Origin: Patiria miniata
Taxonomy: Eukaryota > Echinodermata > Asteroidea > Valvatida > Asterinidae
Reading direction: 5' to 3'
Assembly (NCBI RefSeq): GCF_015706575.1
Contig: NW_024037058.1
Location: forward strand, 14,095,547-14,159,546
Length of the DNA stretch: 64,000 nt
Part shown: positions 31,905 through 42,409 of the stretch, in pieces
How the letters are laid out: each line of letters starts with the position of its first letter
Numbering within the stretch: position 1 is the first letter of the stretch
The notes under the pieces: model-generated
The model's input: only the letters and a program-made list of their open reading frames with translations
Databases searched by the model: none
Told to the model about the DNA's origin: nothing
Made by a program: the position numbers and the translations under genes

Positions 31905-33692
31905 TCACATCCGCTCAAAGATCTTGACGGAATGTTTGTCTGCGATAACGACGTCACCTGCGGGGGTAAATGCCATTTGGAACGGCATGTGCAACCCATG
32001 AGCAACTGTTGATGTGAATGCACCACCGGAGTCGTATTTCTGCACTTCATCCGCTCCAAATGCCTTGGACTCATGAACAGCGACATAGATGCTGTCATCA
32101 TCATCGCACAGGACACCAGTCGGACTAGCTGGTTCCCCGTTCAGTTCAGTCATTACGTTGAACACCTCACTGCCCTCAAAGTCAACGCACAGCATCCTCT
32201 TCTCCTGGTAGTTTGTGAAGATCAGGTGCTCTTTGTTGCTAATTGCCACGTAATTTTTAACCATCTCGTTTGATATCATTGCAATCAACGATCCGTTCAA
32301 GTTATGGACACTGATGATCTTTCTCCCATCATCAGCCACTGCTACTCGTTGGTTGTCCACAGCAATACCAGTAAGCGCTATCTCTGATATCTCTGATAGC
32401 CCCTCTGTAAACTCGCAAACAAACTCCAGCTCAGCGTCGAAAACCTTCACTTTCTTTTTGTCTGTGACGAAAAGCAGATCCTCACTGCTCACGGCAACGC
32501 GCCAAGGATTGTTCAGCTGATCACAGTCGGGTCCTTGAGGAACCGACGATTTGAATTGGCCAGTGGAGGTGAACAACGATAGCCGTTTCTGGGTTGTATC
32601 AGTTACAGCAATGTCCCCGTTGCTGAAGCATGCAACATCCACGGCATACTCGAACTCCCCGTCACCGGTGCCTCTCTTGCCGAACTCTCCCTTCAACTGC
32701 CATTTCTCGCTGTCGCAGACTTTTCCGAGATCTTGATTAATCACAACCCTTTGACACTGGACTCCGATGAACGACGGTCCATGATTCACCGGTTCACACT
32801 TGAGCTCCTTCTGTAATTCCAAGTGGTGCATCACCTTCGGCTCGAGCTCCAAAAGCTCGAAATCATCGCATTGTCTCATCAAGTCATTTACGGCCGTGAC
32901 GATCTGATCTCCGCGTTCCATCTGGTCACGGTTGTGCATGAACGCTTTTCTGTACTCGCTGTCTCTCTCCTGACCAAGTTTTTTCACTCTGGCGGTGAGA
33001 CGTTCAGCCTTATTTCTGATTTTTGCGATTTCTTCTTCAGCTTTTGAAGAAATGTCACTACACGCTTGTGCAACGTTACATTGCAATCTATTTCTCGCCC
33101 GTTCTATTGATTGTTCCGTGGATGTAAACTTCTGTTTGTTTTTCCCAAAGTTCTGAAGGATGTCGGTGACACTCGTCCGGAAGGATTTCATTGAGTCGGC
33201 AATGTCAACGCAATTGTGCTCATCTCCCCGATGCTCCAATATTGCACACTTTGAACAAATCAGCATATTACAGGTTTCACAGTGAAAACATATGGCATGA
33301 TCACCATGTTTTCTACATTTTGGTGCGTCAGCGTCTGTAAGATCTGCTGCTAAAACCCTCGATGTGTCCAATTCATGTGCTGGAATGATGCGATGGTCTT
33401 TTTTGGTACTCAGTTGCTCCCCAATTAACTGCTGTTGTTTGTTCATTTCATCAACAAGATAAATCAGCAAGAAGTTCGGAGAAAGACTCTGCAGTCTGTC
33501 ATCTGCAACTAGCGTCTCTGTCCTACAGACTGGACACACTATCTTATTCGTGCTCATCATCTTCTCCAGACACTTGAAGCAGAAGCTATGCTGACAGTCC
33601 AGCATCTTGGGATCCTTGTAAAGAAAGCAACAGATCGGACATTCCAGAAACTGCTGGCTGACGTGCAAGGATTGGGGTGCAGCCTCCGCCAT
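31905..33692 (-). CDS. TRIM-NHL-type RING E3 ubiquitin ligase, single coding exon
   Basis: An uninterrupted 595-codon frame with ATG at 33692. A C3HC4 RING lies at residues 18-56 (C18, C21, C33, H35, C38, C41, C53, C56), a B-box type 2 at 126-159 (C126, H129, C138, C141, C146, C149, H154, H159) and a coiled coil at about 165-300. A C-terminal beta-propeller from about residue 330 has NHL-like repeats; the clearest is FGKRGTGDGEF followed by GDIAVTDTTQKRLSLF. The architecture is that of TRIM2/3/56-like ubiquitin ligases, without a visible filamin domain. All zinc ligands are present, so it should be active. Single-exon TRIM genes are heavily expanded in several invertebrate deuterostomes. A TATATAG acceptor-like site about 20 bases before the ATG suggests a spliced 5' leader. 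Substrate unknown. Confidence 0.93.
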   Translation of the reverse strand: MAEAAPQSLHVSQQFLECPICCFLYKDPKMLDCQHSFCFKCLEKMMSTNKIVCPVCRTETLVADDRLQSLSPNFLLIYLVDEMNKQQQLIGEQLSTKKDHRIIPAHELDTSRVLAADLTDADAPKCRKHGDHAICFHCETCNMLICSKCAILEHRGDEHNCVDIADSMKSFRTSVTDILQNFGKNKQKFTSTEQSIERARNRLQCNVAQACSDISSKAEEEIAKIRNKAERLTARVKKLGQERDSEYRKAFMHNRDQMERGDQIVTAVNDLMRQCDDFELLELEPKVMHHLELQKELKCEPVNHGPSFIGVQCQRVVINQDLGKVCDSEKWQLKGEFGKRGTGDGEFEYAVDVACFSNGDIAVTDTTQKRLSLFTSTGQFKSSVPQGPDCDQLNNPWRVAVSSEDLLFVTDKKKVKVFDAELEFVCEFTEGLSEISEIALTGIAVDNQRVAVADDGRKIISVHNLNGSLIAMISNEMVKNYVAISNKEHLIFTNYQEKRMLCVDFEGSEVFNVMTELNGEPASPTGVLCDDDDSIYVAVHESKAFGADEVQKYDSGGAFTSTVAHGLHMPFQMAFTPAGDVVIADKHSVKIFERM

Positions 33693-35384
33693 CTTTCTTA
33701 ATTCAGCTATATAAAAATGATATATTCAGAGAGCGCTTATTAGTGAAATGAAAATTTAAATGTTTGTGTTTTTCAAATCTAAATTTCAAACAAACCATCA
33801 CCCGAATATTTACCTGAGTAAAATATGTTAAAGTCGCTGTCTGTAGTTACATTTCTGTAATACTTCACTCTGAATAGTTATTTCTAAGCCTAGCCAAACA
33901 AAATGTCACTAGTAAGAACGGTTTTCTCGAATGTATCAATACTCCAACACACTGTTAATGACTTGTACCCGTCACTGCTTACGTGCCGAAAATGCATGCA
34001 TTGTTGTGTTTGAACTTTGATTTTGGGTGCGTACATATGGAACATCACCTGATGTAGATTTCGTAATTAATTGTTTACACAAGCAATTTCAATGTATTAG
34101 TCACCTATCACATCCTGTACTTTGCTCCGTTGTCCATGCCTTATGCTAAACAGTCAAATTACGCCCATGTTGGACAAAAAAACTGAAGTTATCTGACCTA
34201 GCCAAGATAATCATGACCCTTCGCCTTGTTTAGATTCAGCAATGTTCTGTTTATTGTACATGTACCTTAATTTAAGAATATTTCTGCGTGTAAAACCTTA
34301 TGTTGATGGTTTAGTTTTTTAACACCTGTTCTTAATTGGTGTCACTAATAATCAAGGCGATCAGGGTAAATTACAGGACTACATTTTCACACTTATTATA
34401 TGCGTTAGATAGCCTTTAGATGTATGAAGAGCGCCCCCTTCTGGAAATAATTAATGGCATGAATGGCCATAACGTTCCACGCGTTTTCCATAGAGGGCGC
34501 TCTCCGATGTGTACGGACGAGTTGGACAGGTTGTGCTCCTGGGATCTCATAACAACATTTTGAAGTTCTCTCTTGTTTCACCTAAAGAACATCAGTGTAG
34601 AGGAATCAGTGTTTGCATCAAGGAAATAACACTTAGAGTGTTCATGAGCTTGATTTTTTTCTCATCGTTTTTAATTAAACTTTGCATAGAGTGTTTTGAG
34701 TCAATTGTATTGCTTGTTGCACTTAAATAATGTAGCTTTGTTTTTTCAGCTAACTGCATTTTGTTGTTGATGTTGTGGCGGGAATGTTACCCGATCCGTA
34801 GTTCCCTTTATAAAGCTTTACCCGGACAACCTTCTAGCTTAGGATCAGTTCCCCAGCAGCCGGGAATGCAGGCCCGTTTGGATGGAAATATCCATTACAA
34901 AAATGTCCCATGGCGATACCATGGGATCCCCATGGGACCCCATGGGAAACACATGGGAATTATAAGGATTCTCACGGCGGTCTCTTCAAACACCATGGCG
35001 TATCTTTAAACACCATGGGTTCCCATGGCAACACATGGACAGCTAAAGAAACAGCTATTGCAACAACGCCATGGCAACACCGTCAGTCTCAAAAACCACC
35101 ATGAAAGCACCATTGAGGTGTCGCCATGGGAGGGCTTTTGTAAATGGAATTTGGAGATAAAAATGATAATAATAATAAAAGGATACTTATAAGGTGCCAA
35201 ATTGCCATAATGGCCTCAAAGCGCTAAATACAAAGATAAAAAAAGAACAATTACCGAAATACAACAATTACAGTACAGAAGGTTTCCGTAGAAAAAAAAA
35301 ACAATTATATAAAAATATGTTTAAGGCAGTTTTAAAAAAATCTGGACCAGCCAGTGAAAATTCGATTCAATTCTACGTTAACAG
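33693..35384. other. Intergenic, 5' side of the TRIM gene
   Basis: No gene recognised. It should hold the TRIM promoter and untranslated leader. Two GCGCCCCCT-type motifs facing each other lie at 34430-34501, and a CCATGG/CATGGG-rich stretch lies at 34905-35135. Confidence 0.4.
34905..35135. repeat. CCATGG-rich low-complexity stretch
   Basis: The words CCATGG and CATGGG occur about a dozen times, most densely at 34908-34960. Short open frames here are by-products of the repeat. Confidence 0.6.
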
Positions 35385-35388
35385 CTAA

Positions 35389-35911
35389 AGGGAATGTACA
35401 TGATTGGCTTTTGCTGTAATTTTCATAAATGAACTATTTGAGGGGTTAGTATAATAGATCAAATAATGTTACACTGAACTATTGGAAATTTTGTGTTCGA
35501 AAATGCTGGCAAAACCAAGAAAAACAAAAATGTTCCAGTAGTCTGGTTCCCTGACTCCACTTAAGATGAAATGGATCAATTTATAGATGCCAGAAAATTA
35601 TTAGGTAAGGAAACCAGTCTAGCTGGCCTGCACCCGTTAATGAACATGTCACCAATAACAAACAAAATTTGGACTTAAAAAAGGGTAAATTTGGAGCAAT
35701 AGTTGAAAAATAGTTAGGTTTTTCCAACGGTGGTCGGCCGACCACCGTTGGAAATGTATACAAATATACAATTTTCTTAAAAATGACTTCACACCAGGTG
35801 CCATAATTTTACAGGATGCTTTAGACTGTCATTTACCAACATCCTATTAAGATATTTCGTAAAGTCTTGGTAGTTTTATTTTTCGATGTTTGCAAATGTT
35901 GTATATTCCCT
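35389..35911 (+). mobile_element. TTAA-flanked MITE, family A, copy 1, with 28-bp perfect palindrome
   Basis: The right boundary is TTAA at 35912-35915; the left TTAA has decayed to CTAA (35385-35388). The ends are inverted copies of AGGGAATATACAAC-type sequence. At 35718-35745 there is a perfect palindrome (CCAACGGTGGTCGG and its inverse). It aligns with 55145-55634 (reversed) and 37530-38045. Confidence 0.75.
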
Positions 35912-35979
35912 TTAAAAGGTAATTATATTCAATTAATTAAAATAATATTGCCTAAAAAGGTAGGTCTTCAAATGACGCT

Positions 35980-36874
35980 AAAAAAAAAGATGAACACTAT
36001 ATGGGAGAGCTTAGACCATAGTTAGTGCCTTCACAAATATTTTACGTGAAGATGATGAAGATGCACGTCCTATTGATAGAAATGCAGTAAGTATATAGCA
36101 TTGAAGCTGCATTGTGATAGATTCACTGCAATTTTGAAATTTTTCGAAAAAGCCTAGTAAAGACATGGTTATTAAATTGTATTCATATGACCTTGTTACG
36201 TGGTCTCATATAGTTGAGGTGGTATATACCATTTTGGAAGAGACTGAGCCGCTTGTTGTTGAGTCAGTTTCAATTGAAGCTGCTGATTTTTGTAATAAAG
36301 AGGTGGCAGCAGGAGTTGTTTCTCCGACTGTGAGTGTTTTTAACGAAAGCCACCATGTGGCTTCAATACGTTCAAGCGCTCCTCAGATGGTTTGCCAGAT
36401 GGTAAAGCCAAATAAAAAGGAAGTGTTCCTTGTATTTGGGGATTGCAATTATTTTTAAATATTGGCAATAGTGGTGACTGTTAACAGGATCCCAGTACCT
36501 CACATTTGGGGCCAAGCCAAATGCCATTACATATTTTACTTGTATTTATCTACGCTAAACATAACGCCTGGTATGGGTTAAGGAAAGAATTGTGTATAGT
36601 TGCTTGAGTTGTCCAACGTTTTGTTTTCACATTGTGGATGAGACTTTTTATTATTCTACCATGTAGTCATCTTGGGATGCACTTAATATTTTTAGTGATT
36701 GAGAAAATATTTTGCCTTTTTGCTTTCCAAGCAAGAAGAGTGTATTGTCAGCCTCTTGTTTTTGTACCTATTCTTAACCTTGAGTATGAACCTCCTGCCG
36801 TGCCTGCCAAGTTAGATCCAATTATTCAAAATGTAGCAACAAATATATCTTTAATAAGATCAATGATAGTGTGA
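35980..36874 (+). other. Unrecognised exon-like frames between two family A elements
   Basis: A short acidic segment ending at a GTAAGT at 36088 (REDDEDARPIDRNA), a 97-codon frame at 36165-36458 and a frame ending at 36874 (its last part LEYEPPAVPAKLDPIIQNVA) have protein-like composition. I recognise no family and cannot join them into one gene. They may be exons of an unknown gene or transposon debris. Confidence 0.2.
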
Positions 36875-37529
36875 TTTGGATTTCATGACTTGTTTTTATG
36901 TAGATGTATTGAGTTTACACTGAAATGTTGTGTGTAAGTAACCTCATTCAGAGTTTTTGACATGATCAGAATCCACATTTTTATTGTACATGTAAAGTGT
37001 ATGGTAATGATGCTAGACGGTTGATTTCCCACCATGTATCATTGTGTTCAACCTTGTTTGACCTCATGAATCAATTTTGGCATCGAGATTGGGAAGAAGA
37101 CTTTTGTGCTTTTTTTCTATAAACTGTGTGGAGATCTTGAAATGTAAAATTGTCCAGACAGGTTGTATTGAAATGTTATCCTTCACATAATTTTGAGCTG
37201 ACTTGGAGTTATGTAATATAATATTGTACTGCATGCCAGTTCTATTTAAAGACCTTTCTGAAAGTTTCATTATGTCTTGTCAGTGTACCTTCAGTGAACA
37301 TTGTATGTTCCTTTATCTTAAGGGATTACTACAGGTAAATTCTTAATCTTATATGTAGTAACTATTAGAACATTAAACCTGTTTCAATTTCATAGGTTGC
37401 ATTAAGATACAAACAAATTAAGATACAAACAAGTATGTAAAAATATGTAAGTGTCACAACTTGCAACTCACTTATAATTATTATTGGTAATAGTTTTATA
37501 AAATAATTTCAGGTCACCCTTGTATCTGT
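36875..37529. other. AT-rich intergenic, nothing recognised
   Basis: No coding frames with recognisable domains, no clear inverted repeats. Confidence 0.4.
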
Positions 37530-38045
37530 ATCATTTCGGACCAATCGGGTCACGTTTGCTGCAATTTTCAGAAACAAATGGATTTGGAGGATTAGTATGT
37601 TAGGTAATGTATACTGCCTTGCTTCACTGACATTTTGGGTTCGGAGATGCTGGAAAATCCAAGAAAACCAACCGTGTTCTTGTAGTCTGGTTCCCTGACC
37701 CCACGTAAGATGAAACAGAGCAATTCAAAGATGTCGGGGAATTCTTAGGTAGAGGATCAGCATAGCTGGCCTGTACCCTTCACAGTTGTGTTATCAATTG
37801 CAAAGAAAATGTGGAATAATTATAACAAATTAGGAGAGTTTTTTGAAAAAAAAGTCACTTTTCTCCAACGCTGGTCGGCCGACCAGCGTTGGTAAAATAC
37901 AAGTTTTCATGCAAATGTCAGCACAGCAGGAGCCACGATTTTACAGGATGCTTTGAATTGTTTTCCCTAACAATCCAGTAAGATATTTCGTGATAATGTG
38001 ATCATTTCGTTTTTTGGATGTTTGCAGATGTTGTATCTGTAGGGA
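37530..38045 (+). mobile_element. Family A MITE, copy 2 (diverged ends), with its own 28-bp palindrome
   Basis: It matches copy 1 through phrases such as GTAGTCTGGTTCCCTGAC and TTTTACAGGATGCTTT. At about 37864-37891 it has a perfect 28-bp palindrome (CCAACGCTGGTCGG and inverse) that differs from copy 1 by one base in each arm. The termini are eroded. Confidence 0.7.
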
Positions 38046-38059
38046 GCCAGGAGAGCGCG

Positions 38060-38290
38060 CCCTTGATTTCAAGCCCCGACTGATGACAGACATGTCTGCG
38101 GAATTCAAATTGGTTGTAGATGTTTGTATCCATGCAAATTATCTTGAAATTTCTCAAGACAAATGGCCTAAATTTCGAGACACGTTATCAAGTCTTGTCA
38201 TGGCTGGCCGAGGCCCTGCTGATATAAGCAGTCAAAGGGGAAATGCTGCACAGAAAAATGAAACAGCGAAAACATAAATGCGTAAACGCA
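38060..38290 (+). repeat. Single relative of the 235-bp tandem unit
   Basis: It shares with the array at 29978-31235 the order ATCCATGCAAAT, GACAAATGGCC-AAA-TTCGAGAC, GGCCGAGGCCCTG, GCAGTCAA and GCGAAAACATAAATGCGTA. It lies directly against the right end of the family A element. Confidence 0.6.
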
Positions 38291-39769
38291 TTTTTTTTTC
38301 CAGATACGTTAAACACCCCCCCCCCGGCCGCCAAGGAGAGTGCCCGCCCCCTCCTCCCCCTCCCCCCAGAACCCCCCCCCCCCCCCCCCCCCCCCCCATT
38401 GAGCAATCCAGATGAAGCCCTGAGCATGCAGTACAGCTATCATTCCCTTATACTGGGTTGCCGCTAAAAATGAATCCGCTATTAATAGACATTCATTCAG
38501 AAATAAAATGTCTATGAAATAAGAGAAGGCGGACAACAGCGCATCATCCGAATACGCACGTCCATAAATGAGATGATGATGAGATTGCGTGTATAAAATG
38601 CCCGCATTGCAACCTCTGGCTCAGAGTGTGCATAGTCTTGCGGGCTCGCATCTCATCCTCCGCCGGTTAGTGACTGCATCATCTTGGTATGAACAGCGTG
38701 TGCGTTACCGGCGATGTGGCCCGTGCAGCAGAAGGGGGAGAGAATGGCCCATTCACGCCCCCATCTACGGGTGCACGGGATGATGGGCTATGTGATGGGT
38801 TAGGCCTACCATTAACGGACACCGTCACAAACCAGACGACTAATAACGCGGAAAGAAAGAGGTAGGCCTTTATATTTTACACTTAACGTCATGGAATAAA
38901 CACACAAAAAACCTGCATGAACACATCGCTAAAAACCACCAAGGTTGACCGAGATTCGCACTTATCTGATGCTAAAGCGAAGTGGGGGACGTTGATGGGG
39001 GGGGGGGGGGGGGGGCTAAACCTAAAGCAAATTTAGTGCATGTTTCATAAACAACTTTATCTCGATGCAGATGTTAGTAATTGTAAGTGTAATTTTTCAC
39101 AGTCGGTTTTTTTTTTCAAGGATAACAAGACTTGTTAAACAAAACTGCATTTTAATCGGACTACTGCATTTTTTTTAATCGAAGCGGCATGCTGAAACGT
39201 AATTTTAATAGAACGCTGATTTCTTTTAATTTCGCACTAATAAATCGGACTTCCTTGCATTAAATCGAATCTTAGTTTTCAGTTCGGGTATCGACTACTT
39301 GATTCCAGTACGAATTTGTATTCGGTTTGTACATTTCCAAATGAAAGATTAAAAAATATCCCTCAACTCAGTATCGATCATGATTGTTCGATTCCCGCTC
39401 TTTTCGATCTTGTGTGTACATGCGCGTGCTTGTGCATGTTGGCTGTAGCTACGGTGGTTCTGTATGGACATCAAAGCCCTAAATAAGTGTTTTCACGACA
39501 TTCGCTCGTATACCCCCGCCCTGCAACCAGGAGGGCCGGGGGGGGGGGGGGTTTACAAGCGAATTCACGACATCGCATTCGAAAATATTTCGCGGCATAA
39601 AATTCACAACATGCATTCATTGCATTGAAGTCGTGAATTTTTGTTGGCTCAAAAACAATGTGATGCATTGAAAAATGTTGCGATGTCATGGAAAACTTTA
39701 CGATGTCGTGAAAACAAATGCGATGTCTTCAGTCATTGGCATATCTGGCAGTAATGTAGTGCCTTGATG
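38291..39769. other. Intergenic with long poly-C and poly-G tracts
   Basis: Poly-C runs interrupted by A/G at 38316-38398 (last run over 25 C), poly-G at about 38998-39016 and 39538-39551. No gene recognised. Confidence 0.5.
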
Positions 39770-39905
39770 CTGGGCCTTGGCCTTAAGGCTGCCTTAAGGC
39801 TGGTCTTTAGGGCCTTGGCCTTGGTCTCGAGGCTTGAGGGCAAAAGCCTTGGCCTTGGCCTTGGCCTTGAGGGATCAGTGCCTTGCAATTTTGAGTCAAG
39901 GCTCT
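39770..39905 (+). repeat. GGCCTTGG/GGCCTTAAGG minisatellite, block 1
   Basis: Six- to eight-base units CCTTGG and CCTTAAGG repeat almost without break. A second block of the same repeat occurs at 40510-40625. Confidence 0.75.
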
Positions 39906-40509
39906 TCAATTAAGGCCCATAGATTTTTGCATTTTCCGAGAAAAATCTGTTTGAAACTTTGCTGTTACCATTTTAATCGTGTTACCATGGAGGAGGGAAA
40001 CACCCTATAGATTTGTGTGTTGTTCAGTCATTTTACTTTTTGTAAGTGAATGATGGAGAATTATAAGTAAATCCACACACAGTTTTAGTGAGCTGCTTTT
40101 TTTTCTAACTGATGATCAATCTGATTGGTTGTTATTATGTCTCCCTGATAAGTGCTAAAGATTTGCATGTATCTGTTTTAGGTAATGCTAATATTTCTGA
40201 CCATGTTGCCCCAGCAAATAACAATTCCCCAAATCAGTTTCTTGGATCCCCCTTTGTTACACTCGGGAGAATTGGAGAATTCAATATAGAATTCAATATA
40301 GAAGTAAATCATTATTTTGTTTTAGTTAAACCATATTCATGAAGACCTGAACTTATACTTTAATAGATACATGTACAATGCAGTCATAAAACATTGTATG
40401 TGAGCATTTTGATTGCAATTAAAGACAAGTTGTTCTTCTTAATGAGCGATTCGTAATGATGTGTCATGTGACTATAATTAGTTCTATATTAGTTGTCATT
40501 TTATAAAAC
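39906..40509. other. AT-rich intergenic between minisatellite blocks
   Basis: Nothing recognised; a 76-codon frame (40112-40342) lacks recognisable features. Confidence 0.4.
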
Positions 40510-40625
40510 AGGGCCTTGGCCTTGGCCTTGGCCTTGAGGGTTCAGCCTTGGCCTTAGCCTTAAGGCTTGAGGGTCAAAGCCTTGGCCTTAAGGGTCAAAG
40601 CCTTGGCCTTGAGGATGAAAGCCTT
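40510..40625 (+). repeat. GGCCTTGG minisatellite, block 2
   Basis: Same unit as block 1, with GAGGGTCAAAG spacers. The adjoining MITE has inserted into its right end and duplicated GAAAGCCTT. Confidence 0.75.
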
Positions 40626-41128
40626 CAACCTCGTCCCCAGGGTGTCGAGCAGCACGCGCCCACCACTACCTGCTCTCTCACCCTGGTATTGGATCATTTG
40701 CATGTGCAAGATTTTTGCACACGTATGCAAATGAGAAACAGTCTGGTGCCTGGATATGCGTTACACATTAGCGTTTGTTTTTGTATGCGGTGTCTGGGGT
40801 AAAAACAGAGTCAATTCGTTGCAGCGCGAGCACGGCGTGAGTTACGAAAACACGATTTTTGAAATCAAACTGTTACTATCTTATCCAGACAACATGCAGT
40901 ATCATATTTCATATTAATATGAGCAAATTGGAAAGGAAATTAGTATTTTCGAGAAGGCGTGGACGAATGATCGTGAAAACACGTACTGCACGTTTTGAAT
41001 AATAGCACCAAGTACGCGATAAAAATCCATTACTAGCCAATTGCGGTACCCAATCAGGATTCAGGAAGAAAGTTTCCTATCCAGGGTTTACGCGGTTGGA
41101 AATAAAGTAAGCACTGGGGACGAGGTTG
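40626..41128 (-). mobile_element. MITE with 9-bp target duplication (Mutator-like), copy 2, reversed
   Basis: The ends CAACCTCGTCCCCAG and CTGGGGACGAGGTTG are perfect. GAAAGCCTT flanks both sides (40617-40625 and 41129-41137). The interior is the reverse complement of 29073-29585. Confidence 0.85.
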
Positions 41129-41387
41129 GAAAGCCTTTGCTTCAACACTGATATCCGGATTTTTTTGACAATTTTTTTTCAGCGATTATTTCAATAAATT
41201 TCTGGATGTCTTGAAAAAAAATCGATGTCGAAAAATAAATTATTTACGGCTTAAATGTCCCTTAAGGGCTACCATATGTAGCTTGTAGCGGCTGGCATGC
41301 ATAAATGCATGGCACGTGTCATCACACAACAATGTCGGGCCAAGCTTGAAAACGTAAACGGTATTCTGTCTTTCGTGAAATAGAAAA

Positions 41388-41494
41388 ATGGCTGACTACG
41401 TCGTGAGCTCCGAAGGCAAAACACCACATCCCGCCATCGATGATGGCCTAACGGGATCAACGCTGTTTACATCGGGGGATGGACTGACGTACAA
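41388..41494 (+). CDS. IMPDH: IMP dehydrogenase exon 1
   Basis: ATG at 41388 starts MADYVVSSEG and continues through the conserved DDGLTGSTLF and GDGLTY, as at the N-terminus of animal IMPDH. The exon ends in phase 2 (AA|GTAAGA) and joins exon 2 to give TYNDFLILPGYIDF. IMPDH oxidises IMP to XMP with NAD+, the committed step of guanine nucleotide synthesis, as a cytosolic tetramer or octamer. The promoter must lie between the MITE ending at 41128 and the ATG; no specific promoter motif was assigned. Confidence 0.93.
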
Positions 41495-41699
41495 GTAAGA
41501 ATGGACAAGTTTTACTTTGATTCTGGTTGCTGAGATCATGGAGGAAGGAATCTTCCTCCATGCTGAGATCGAGATGAGAGTGAGACCTATTGGGGTTGGT
41601 TGTTTCGTTTGGCCTTGCCTTGTGTGCTTTACAGCCTGGCATCGGCTAGTCGCCTATTGTCGACACCTTGTTGGGCCATCGTGTGTAGTGTAGGGCCTA

Positions 41700-42409
41700 G
41701 ACCCGTGAACGTGGCTATATACATAGCCACGCTTCAGTCTATAGTAAAAACACTCTATTGTGATCCGCGGTTACTAAGATGGAGTGACCGGTTTAGCCGA
41801 ATTTCGGCTACATTTGACAGAATAATTGCATACAAAAATGAGTTGTACAGAAAATCAGCAGAATATTTTTTTCGGCAGAATTATGAAGATGAATGAAAAA
41901 TGAAAAAGATTAGAGAAATATGGCACATTTGGTTTGAAAAACCTTCATTTATTGAAAGATCCCTGAAACAAACCCTTGCACAATGGACCATCAATTATAC
42001 TGGGCACATGCTGGGTGATTTGACAGACTTTCGAAGTGGATTTAGCAGAATTTTATATGGTATTACGGTCAGCCTGCCATGTAAGACGGTTAGTCGGGTA
42101 CCCACTGGTGATACTCCAACCGTTTTGCGCATGCGGAACTCAGGGTACCAGAGTTTCATGCCTGGCTCAGATTTCTGATCATTTTGAAACATTCGTTGTG
42201 ACAAAGTTGTGCCGTATTTTACATCAAATTTCTTGGCAATGACAACTCCAACACTCGCGTATATTCACAGGAAGCCCAACAAGTAAGTGATTCACCCATG
42301 TGCAAACTTATACATGGTTATATGTAGCGGATCAAAAGATAGAATGCTTTCGCTTGTATTTACCCGAGGGAAGCGCGTGGCGTTGTATACAACGCCACGT
42401 TCACGGGTC
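41700..42409. mobile_element. TA-flanked inverted-repeat element in IMPDH intron 1
   Basis: The ends GACCCGTGAACGTGGC and inverted GCCACGTTCACGGGTC are perfect, with TA on either side (41698-41699, 42410-42411). Each end also carries its own small palindrome (CGTGGCTATATACATAGCCACG, and GCGTTGTATACAACGC). Short frames inside are not recognised. Confidence 0.7.

Noticed and set aside
34761..35009. Open frame through the CCATGG-rich stretch
   Set aside because: Composition is driven by the CATGGG words; no domain.
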